From Holacanthus passer (taxonomy: Eukaryota; Chordata; Actinopteri; Pomacanthidae), in contig JAFREQ010000039.1 of assembly GCA_025331565.1 (NCBI GenBank), positions 5,022,001 through 5,086,000 on the forward strand: a stretch of DNA of 64,000 nucleotides, given 5' to 3'. Below the pieces are notes generated by a model. It was not told where the DNA came from and searched no databases. It was given only the letters and a program-made list of their open reading frames with translations. Below are positions 53,191 to 62,400 of the stretch, in pieces (the first letter of the stretch is position 1; every line of letters starts with the position of its first letter). The translations under genes and the position numbers were made by a program.

Positions 53191-54205
53191 AAATGAGGCA
53201 GAGCAGGAAGTGGTGAACCTGACCGCAGTCACATAACCAATCTGCCCACATGATGACCGGTTGGAGCCAAGGTACTCAGCCTGCCCGTGATTCAGACTTG
53301 AGGAAATACCACATTCAGCTGGCGAATGCAGAGTGTGTATGGGTGTGTGAATGAGAGAGAGAGGAGGAGAGGAAAAGGCAGCTGTATACAGCATCTAGAA
53401 TCACGAATGTTCAGCTCATCTGAGGGGCAATTTATGTCGATCATCAGCATCAAACTCTTCATGAAAGGCTCTTGAATCCCTGCAATTCCTGATGATGGAA
53501 CTGGAGGTCAGGAGGTCACCAAGATAATTTGCAATCATCTTCAGACCACGGACTATCGGGGAATTCATTTGCAAATACTGTATACAGACTTAAACATATC
53601 TCTGATTTCACAAGTTTTGCAAACATTGCATTCGTCTCCTCTGTAGCAATAGTTGAGCAAAATGGAAAATGCATTCGCGAAGCAGGAAGCAGTAAAAGTA
53701 TCAGATGATTTACTTATGGAAAGTGGTGAAAACGTCACCAAATTCCTTTGCATTTTAATAGCAGCTGCTTTGTCTTTAAACACAGCAATGTCAACATGAT
53801 AAAAACCAGCTGAAATGAATCGAGATGTTGGCGCTGACGTAGACTAAAATTGTCGTCATAGCTTAATCCAATGGTTCCTGAGCTTGTTGACATTTGACTC
53901 TTGTTGCCTGAATGATCTTGGCCCCTGACTGACACCAGCACACTACGTCCCAGCTTCCGATTCAAAACACTAAAGCAACATTTTCATGTTGTTTGTTTGT
54001 TTGAGTGGTTCAGGCACCGAGCAGCAGCTGGTAGATGTCTGGTGTTTTAGATTAGTGTGCATCATATATTCAATCCAGCAGTATGTCAGGAGGTCAGTAA
54101 TCAATAATCAGTACTGTCATGTTGGTTTGCAGTCATGTGAAAGCTGGTACAAACATGTATCTGGATATAATGTCTGTGATGGTCCTCAGTCACCCAGGTC
54201 ATGGT

Positions 54206-54334
54206 ATTCAAATAAGGGTTGAACTGAACTGGACTTGGTTGTAGATGCTTGAAGATGTTTCACTTCTCATCCAAGAAGCTTCATCAGTTCTTCAATCAAT
54301 TGCAGTTAATGGCGATTCAACCTCTTATTTGAAT
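54206..54334. repeat. Fold-back (inverted-repeat) element, long copy
   Basis: Arms ATTCAAATAAGGGTTGAA (54,206-54,223) and TTCAACCTCTTATTTGAAT (54,316-54,334) with an internal segment containing GTTTCACTTCTCATCCAAGA and AGCTTCATCAGTTC, a motif I recognise from a common fish repeat. It is preceded by CTCAGTCACCCAGGTCATGG, as at 47.58 kb. Confidence 0.8.
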
Positions 54335-55029
54335 GTTTTGATATAATGAGCATTTTCCCCTTTAGGAACTGTTTTGTCTGCCCACAGGTTCAGACTTCAA
54401 TTTTGATTTGTAGTTTCTCAAAACCACAAATGTCAACTTCAGTGCTCAGGGCAAAGTTCAGCAAAGTCATGAGAATAGCATGGATTAAAAAAACTCCACT
54501 TGAAATTTTACAGGTCAGCCACATACATCTGATTAAGGCTGACAACTGAAGCATGTGATGCTACTGTCTCATTTGAAGAAAATATGGAGTTTGTGATGTG
54601 TTAATACCAGCAGTGCTTTTGTAACATCCAATTTTTCCTGCACCTTTGTATCATTTCAACATAATGAAGATAAATGTTTCATTCCAAAATCCTTGTTAAA
54701 ATAACTGTGAAGTTATCATATTTTCACCAAAGGTCTTTTTGTCCATTGAGCTTGAATTTATCACCAATACTTTAACCTCAGTTTGTGCTCACTGTTGCTG
54801 GAGAGAGACTGTTTCTTTTATTATCTGCTCTGATGCAATTTCACAGCGACATCCTGAATGCACCCTGTCACGATCAGTCTGATAAGCAGCATGCGACTCA
54901 AGGTGTGACTCATGGATTTTGTGAATGGGTGGGATAGTGAAAGCAATGGGTGCCAGAACACGCCGTGCGAGATTATCTCCATAAATGGAAACACCAAGGG
55001 TAGACGTAATGAAACCAAGCAAACAAACT

Positions 55030-56445
55030 GTGTATTTTCCTGGAGTTCATTTATTGGTCCAGCAGATGCAAAATCGACTGTACAACATACTCATGCATAG
55101 TCCTCTGATTAAAACAAGGTACCTTTGCTCCAAGCAGTCATCCAAAACTACATAAAAATAAATAAGGAATATAATAAAACAGTTTTTACAAAAAACACAT
55201 TTCAAGTATGTCAAGCAAACATGTTAACAAAAGTTGAACTGAGAGAGCTTCTTTCTCGACAGCTTGTGCTTTCCATTCAGTCCCATTAGTACAAAAACGT
55301 TTTCATTAAAAGACTCCCAAGAGAGTTCCAAATCATCTCCCATCCATCTCCAGTTGTACTGTATGTACACTACATTTACAAAGATATTATTAACAGCACG
55401 CGTTGTTATAATAAAAATATAGGTGCTTACTTTTGTGCGTAGCAGACAACAACAGCAAAAAGGGATTTGAGGAAGATAAACTGGAAAAGTTCCTCATCAA
55501 TAGAGAGAACTTTTACAAATGATCAGCAGGTACTGTAGCACTGAAACTAAACACAATGAAAAATAAATAATCAAACTCTGAAAAGTAAAATATTGAAATG
55601 ATATGTGGAGTTATTAGGTGAACTGTGCTGCTTCTCCTTTGAGCAATCGATTCCAGAGAAGCGGCGAGAGAAGCGGTGTCAGGCTTGCGAAACAAGCTCT
55701 ACAGGCACTCTACGGCAAAAAAAAAATCACCTCCTGTGAAGTAACACAACATGAAAAACACATAGTGACACAAAAAAAACAAACACAAGTAAAAATTTTA
55801 TCCCCACTGTGCAAAATAATCGTTCGTTCTGTAGCGTGTACGAAGGAGTCAATTCAACCTTGACGCTCTGTGCAGGAAAGATGCCAGTGCTTCCAAAGAG
55901 TTTACAACGTAAACTAAATACTACATCTTTTTTTTAAAACAGTGCAACCAGAAGTTGAAAAAAAAGAAGGAGCTGAAAGCTTTTATCTGGGCGTGAGGGT
56001 TGGTCTCTCCACAATAACAAACCAGAAGAAACTGGTTTCTGGAGCCATCTGAGCTGTGAGATGCAACAGGGATGACTGTTGGTTTAAATGAGTCACAGTT
56101 TGCCTCTTTCAAATCCGAATAAGTTTGACATGTGATGTTGTTCAAAGTTTCCCAGAAAACACATCGGTGTCAGAGAGAAAAAAATAACAGCAAGAAAGGA
56201 GAATTCAAGACTCTCACATAAATATCTGATAGGACATCAATTAAATAGTCCTTTCTGAACAATAAAATACAGCTGACAAAATCAAACGTTCACCAAACTG
56301 ATCCTTTACGTTTGACGGACAGATTTGAGCGTTGTTTTGTGACAATTAGATTTTTCCTTCTTGTTTCATGTTATTGTCCTCAGCGAGTCTTTGTCAGCTT
56401 TCACTTTCTTGCCTCTCGAGCCGCGTGAATAAAATCGGTGCATTT
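55030..56445 (-). other. pfkfb3: pfkfb3 3' UTR (inferred)
   Basis: About 1.4 kb following the stop codon on the minus strand without coding signal. It contains two copies of the AU-rich nonamer TTATTTATT (complement at 55,157-55,165 and 55,562-55,570) and further ATTTA pentamers, typical of unstable inducible mRNAs such as mammalian PFKFB3. It ends at the only AATAAA I found in the interval. Confidence 0.6.
55050..55055 (-). terminator. pfkfb3: pfkfb3 poly(A) signal AATAAA
   Basis: AATAAA on the minus strand, followed about 20-35 nt downstream by T/G-rich sequence (TTTGTTTGCTTGG), the usual layout of a cleavage/polyadenylation site. Cleavage is expected near 55,030. Confidence 0.55.
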
Positions 56446-56499
56446 TCACTGGCAGGCCTGCAGGACGTCATGACGGCCAGAAGATTTCCTCCTCAGGTT
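56446..56499 (-). CDS. pfkfb3: pfkfb3 last coding exon (constitutive tail and stop)
   Basis: After acceptor TTACAG|A the phase-0 frame reads NLRRKSSGRHDVLQACQ and stops at TGA 56,448-56,446. Human PFKFB3 ends NMKGSRSSADSSRKH at the same place, so the start (N, basic, SS) resembles it but the end diverges. In the other frame (after the microexon) it reads only Thr then TGA, the same overlap arrangement as in human. It continues directly into the 3' UTR. Confidence 0.75.
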   Translation of the reverse strand, partial: NLRRKSSGRHDVLQACQ

Positions 56500-59400
56500 C
56501 TGTAAGCACAAGAAAAATACACCGATAACGTTAAAAACTTTAGATGCCTTCTGTAATGCAGCAAAATATTAATTATGCAACAAGCAAAGCGTTCAACAAG
56601 AGCACAAGAGACAAATGAAAATAAATATACATCCCTGAGTAAATGATTCTCTCTCATGTTGTGTAATCCTTAAACCACAAGTCGCATCACCCTCATTTTC
56701 TCAGGCCCTGACTTCCACGGTATTTTTAGAGGGCGTGAAAACTACCAGTGAGTTCACAGGTGTATGAATAGGTCGCTGTGGCTGACTGACTGTGCCTGCG
56801 CCGAGTTAATCCGCAGGTGATTATGAATGAAGCTGACAAGGATCCTCACACACCCAATGTCGTTAACCACGCTTTTTTTTTCAGCAAAACTGGTGCAGAC
56901 ATGCCATTTCTCCCTGTAATGATGTTTGCTCACACAACACACTTATTTAACTGCCTGCTTGAGAGCTATTTATCTGTCTAGTCGAAGCTGATGTCATTCT
57001 CATAAGAAATAGCCCGGTGAGTTTAACAAGAGGAGGATGTTAAACTAACTGCAGACAGTCACGCTCGCCATTTCGCCATTCGGCACAAACAGCTTAGTTT
57101 GTTTTTGAGTTGTAAATGATTCATATGACCTACTATTTCAATGAATTTGTTTGTCAGCTTGTTAGATATCTCGCCTTAACCATCATTGTCTTATTGTTAC
57201 CACATTTAATTAACACAAAACAAGCATCTAGAGGAAGCAAGCTTTGGCATGTTACATTTGTGTCTTTGCTAAATGAGCCTGCTGGCTACTTAGTTAGTTT
57301 GTTCATGTGTGTCGCTGTCCGATCGGTACATGCAGTTCTATAACATAATTGGTTAGGGAAAGGTTAAGATTAGAATTACCAGGGTTAGGGTTGGGTGCAT
57401 ATGCCGCACTAAGCAGTAAGGCATATGCACATGCACCAATCGGGCAGGAGGAACTGATCTGGGACTGACAACGTCTTTAAAAACTCTCCTTGTTTAGGAG
57501 TAGAAAGTTATTTCTCTCAGAACTATGAAGCAACTGCAAAAGCCTCTACGGCGTGTTTACCTTTGAAAGACTAAGAGCGAAACCACTTTCAGGTATTGCA
57601 GGACGGTTCGTCTTTAAGCGACAGGACAAGACAGGCCATGAAGACAGAAATAAACCAAACACAGAGACAAGAACAGGACTGGTGAATAAGCACAGTAGGA
57701 CAGGCAGAGTGTGGTGACGACAACGATGACGGAGGCGGGCGGGAATTGCAGGAATGTAAACAAGGAAGTGTGTGTCCTATGAACAAATACATTATGAAAG
57801 CTTTTTTTTCCCTCAATGAGAGGAAATAGTTTTGCTACTCATCGACACAAAGCATGATTTCCCATGAGTGAAGTCTGAAACAGTACAGACTGACTGTAAC
57901 ATCCTGGCACAAAATGTCAGACTAAGAAATATGTAGCATTTATCATTATAAATGTGATTAAAAAAACTCATGCAATATTTATAAATGTTTTAAAAAAAGG
58001 TAAAGTATGTACATGTTATTACATAATTAGATTTACAGATGAGATTTAAGTGTGTTGTTCTTAGCTAAGCGTTATCAGTCCGGGAAAAGAAATATCACCA
58101 GTAACACAATGTAACAAAACAGTGACAAGATGAGAGCGGAGGACTGCGACAAAAAGAGCGAGACAGCCAGAAATAGTGAAGTGAGAGATACTTACAGGCA
58201 AACTTTGCCCAGCCAGTGCTGCAAGGTGCAGAGGAAGAGACGGCAGCAGAGGGAAAGAGGATGAGAAACAAGTCAGTGCGCATACATGCATGCTTTCTAT
58301 ACAGAGGCTGCCAGGAAGGAAAGAGATGAAGGAAATGTTTTGTCTGTTTTTTGGTTTCTGTTCTGATAAAAAGAGAATTTTCTGCACACACACAAACCTC
58401 AAAATTGTCTATTTAGGATTGAGACATCAGCTTCTCATGGATTAAGTCTAAATAAGTTAAACCCTAGAAACCCTAAATATATGATGCCTGAAGTGTTAAG
58501 GTGTGTTTATGTGTGTTTTAGGAGACTCGTACCTGTCCGGCCAGGGCGAGAGGGAGGTGCGAGGGGCTGCAGAGCGCCAGCGAGGCGACAGACGGAGGCA
58601 GCTCCTGGATGGGAGCCTCATCCAGGTCATCGATGCGAGGTTTCTTGATGTTCGACTCCGGGCTGGTCAGAGGAGTGACGCTGTTCCTCCTGATCAAAGT
58701 GCCAGGACCCCTCTTCACCTCCTGCCGGGTGAGAAATGTCATACATGCGACACTTAGAGCCAGAAACCAAGCCTGAGCTACGCTAACTGTTAGCCACAAT
58801 AAATATACAGTCGAGTCATCAGTTTATCAAGCATTACCTCTGGTCTGTCTCTGTGCGTGTTCACCGCCTCCACATTCAGATAGATGGACTCCACTTTGCA
58901 CCCATAGGCGACCGGGGTGAGCTTCAACACTGTGTGGAGGGGACACTTCAGGTAGGGCATCTCATCTGGAACAACCAATCCAAGGAAGAACATAGACATG
59001 AGCACAGCTGCATCAGATTGGACTATTATAACTCGCTATGTAGATAATGGCACAAAAACAGAGGGATTATGGGTTGTTGTAGTACCCACCTGCGCTCTTA
59101 TCCAGGAAGTAGGCCAGCAGGCAGCGCATGACGGCCTGGTGGCAGATAACCAGGACGTTCTCTTGCCTCTCCAGTTCCATGATGACCGGCTCCACTCGCT
59201 GGACCAGGTCCTGGTAGGACTGCAATCAGGAGGGCCAGTTTTATTATTTGCTTATTACATTGTAGTTATATCAAATACATCTGATGAACGGATGTGTGTG
59301 TACCTCTCCAGCAGGGTAGCGATAGTAGAATTTATCTTCGTCTCTCAAAGCAAACTCCTCTGGGAATTTCTCCTTCACCTCGTCATACGTCATCTCTTCA

Positions 59401-62400
59401 CACACTCCCTAAGAAGAACAAACCCAAAACATATTGCTTCAGTCATACAGCTGTGTGATGTTGTGGACCGTAAAGGCGTGTGTTGGAGTGATGCTCACAG
59501 CGTCTATCTCGTTGAGAGCTTTCCACTGCTCGTACGGGACTCCCAGGTGCTCGGCGGTCTGGATGCTGCAGCACAGCTGGCTGCTCCAAACCTTCAGATC
59601 CTTCAGCTGCTGCTCCTCCACAAAGCGAGCCAGGGCAGCCGAAAACTACAGCGGGGAGGAAACAGGAATCAACACCTGAAGTTGATCCAGAATGGGGTTA
59701 AAAATCTTCTCATCTTGTTAGTCCTCTACTGCTATGGTTCTGTGTGCGGCTGCTCGTACCTGCTTGCCCCGCGGCGAGAGGCCCGCATCGCCGCCCAGAC
59801 GTCCCTCCAGGTTGTCGGTGCTCTCTCCGTGCCGACACAGGTAGATGGTTCGGGGCTGGACGTGGATGTTCATCAGGTAGTACACGATCTTACTCTGGAT
59901 GTGATCCTGGATGCGGTTGACGAGGAAACGCCGACCCACATCTATCACCTTGATGAAGGAGAGATCCCTGGAGGCAAACAGAAGTGGAGTGAGCAATTAC
60001 TGAGAGTGTTGGAAATTGATTGATATCCTGACAAAAATCAATGCTGATCATTTACCTGTCGTGCTGATCAGGGTCCAGAGGTTGGTAGCTGGTTTTGTAA
60101 CATTCAATTCTCCTCTGGAAATCCAACATGGCGTCAGTCTTGTTGCAATCCTGGTAGTCCGGACACGACACCTTCACTTCCTGCGCAGGGAGGGAACATC
60201 GACAGACGGCATATAACACGCCTGATTCCAGAGAGTTATAAACATTTAATATCGTCTCACACAGCGCTGGGACGTATTGTGATGTTATGTTTTGCCACTC
60301 ACCATGATGTTCGACGCGATGACACTGGGGTCGTCGCACAGGGACTCGATGAAAAAGATCTGGACACAAAGAGGAAAATTAGTTGAAAGTCGCCACATTG
60401 TGGATGAGGTCATACCTTGACTCGGGTCGCCATAGAAACACTTACCTTGAAGCCATTCTCAGTGCCAAACTGGAGGATCATGTCTCGCCTTTCCCTTGTC
60501 GTGTTTGTGGCGTCGAAGACCTGAATAGAACATGAAACAGCCTTATGAGACGATGAAGCTAATTATCATGTCCCACATTAGGACGAAAGTGTTAGAAAAG
60601 GATGTGATGCATGATGGGAAACTCACCGCTACTTGGCCTCCCTCGTCCTTCAAATAGGACTTGACGTCCCTCAAGGCTGCCAAGGCACATTGCCTAAAGA
60701 AGAGAGTGGAGAAGTTCATTAAGTGTTATCATTGAAAGATACACAGTAGAAGACTCTAACTCTGTATTTGTGTTTGTGCAGAACTTACTGCCTGATTTTC
60801 ACGGCGCACTCGTTATCAGGCTTGAAGAAGTCGTAGGAGCTGTAGTTCTTGACCGCCTCCCTGCGGTACTCCCCAACATTGAAGACTACAACACATAAAC
60901 ACAGAGGAAGAAGAAGCATGAAATGATGTCCTGGATGGAGAAACTTGACACTGCCGGGCAAAACACTTCAGGGAAGTGGCGTGTCATCCTCTAACTGTGT
61001 GTGTTTGTGAGCGTACCTTTGGTGGGCATGCCGATCCAGTTGAGGTATCGGGTGAGCTTCTTGGACATGTACGTCTTGCCTCGAGCTGGGAGACCCACCA
61101 TCACGATGACGGTGGGGGGGTTGACGGAGTGGGGGGCGCCAGCTGCTGCGGAGAGGGAGCATATTATGAAAGCGGTGCCTGTTTACAACACTGCAACAAG
61201 GGCAGTATTAACATCTTGAATTAACATCTTGTGCTCTTGTAACCTGAGAGGGCCGAGAGCTGGCACAAACAACGACCGGCCAAGAGCTGCAGCCTGTCTG
61301 AGTTTATTATTTACTCCACCTCGGCAGCTATGATCTTTATTTCCCCTCCATGCTGACACACTCCCAGCGAGCACGTAGGTGTCTGCTGCCGCCAGACTTG
61401 GCTTTTACTTCCACCTCACTGCACGTTGACCCACTTCTGTACACTCTGAACTGGCTTACAGGAGCCAAGATGAGCTGTTTTCAGTTGACTAAATGTACTG
61501 TAACCCCAGCCCTGACAGCCTGAGGACGCTTTATATCATATGATGTGTCACTACAAGCTGTCTTTGATTCACACAGTGGGTGAGCAGGGGGTTTACAGGG
61601 TGTTGATTCTACATGAAAAGTACATTCTGTAGGTCATATTTGACTGAACACTTTTCATGTCTTCTCTGGGTCTTTTTTTCATCCAGATGTGCATGATTAT
61701 TCTCCATCTCCATCAGTACAGGTGTAAGCATCACAGCCTGATACTGCCCCGAGAGATAATTGACACTTCCTCACTGTGCTGCTAATCTTGTTTCCATAAC
61801 ACAAAAGCCACGCTGCCTAAACGGAAAAACGGATCACGCCCTAAGTCGATCCTTAGACATCTGTCTCATCATTCCCCAGTCAGTCCATCTACTCCTACCT
61901 AGTACAAGAGCTCTATTTCAACTTTTCTCCTCATGGAAAAAGATGAGGGACACCTTTGATAAAAGTCTAGTTTGATCAGACTCAAAGTTCTGAATCAGAT
62001 TTTAGGCACAAGTGAAGGAGAAGCCAATATCACATCAATAACCAATGAGCAGCAGCAAAGGGTGTAGTGACCGAGGTGAATCCAGATGTGCAGCTACTCT
62101 GTCTGTCTTTTCAGTAACGATCCAGAAATCCCTTCTCTGTCTTACATCTTCATCATACAGTTGCTCTGATTTTTCTCATGAGATTTAAATCCTTTCTTGT
62201 TACATTAACAAATTAAGCTATAAAAACAAAGACAAGCAGGATAAAAATCCTCCTCTACTTAAAAATTGGAATCAATTTTTGCGGCATCTGAGAAAGATGG
62301 AGCTAAGAGAAGCTGTGGGTGTGTCATTTTTTTCTTTAACAAATGTCCCAAAGCAAAAAATAAAGAAGAGAAAGCTACTCAGTGACATTAAAGTGATTAG

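Larger units (their letters stand above)
47690..54200. other. Intergenic: no gene recognised
   Basis: Contains repeats at 49.86 and 50.3 kb and GT microsatellites at 52.3 and 53.1 kb. A pyrimidine-rich stretch (49,070-49,300) precedes a complex unique block (49,320-49,680) that could be conserved non-coding sequence. Confidence 0.55.

Noticed and set aside
52936..53394. 152-codon minus-strand open frame containing RTRTRTHTHTHT
   Set aside because: Its centre is translated GT/GC microsatellite.
57355..57395. Interstitial telomere repeat (TTAGGG words)
   Set aside because: Only two near-complete units, scattered; too short.
58998..60023. 341-codon open frame on the plus strand, the longest in the window
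   Set aside because: It runs antisense across pfkfb3 exons 7(part)-11 and three introns. The opposite strand is clearly coding with conserved motifs, and the plus-strand translation has no recognisable domain.
60781..60792. GC donor for pfkfb3 exon 3 (AG|GCAGTA)
   Set aside because: The canonical GT two bases further (CA|GTAAGT) joins in frame and gives IRQQCALAAL, matching the family, so no non-canonical intron is needed.
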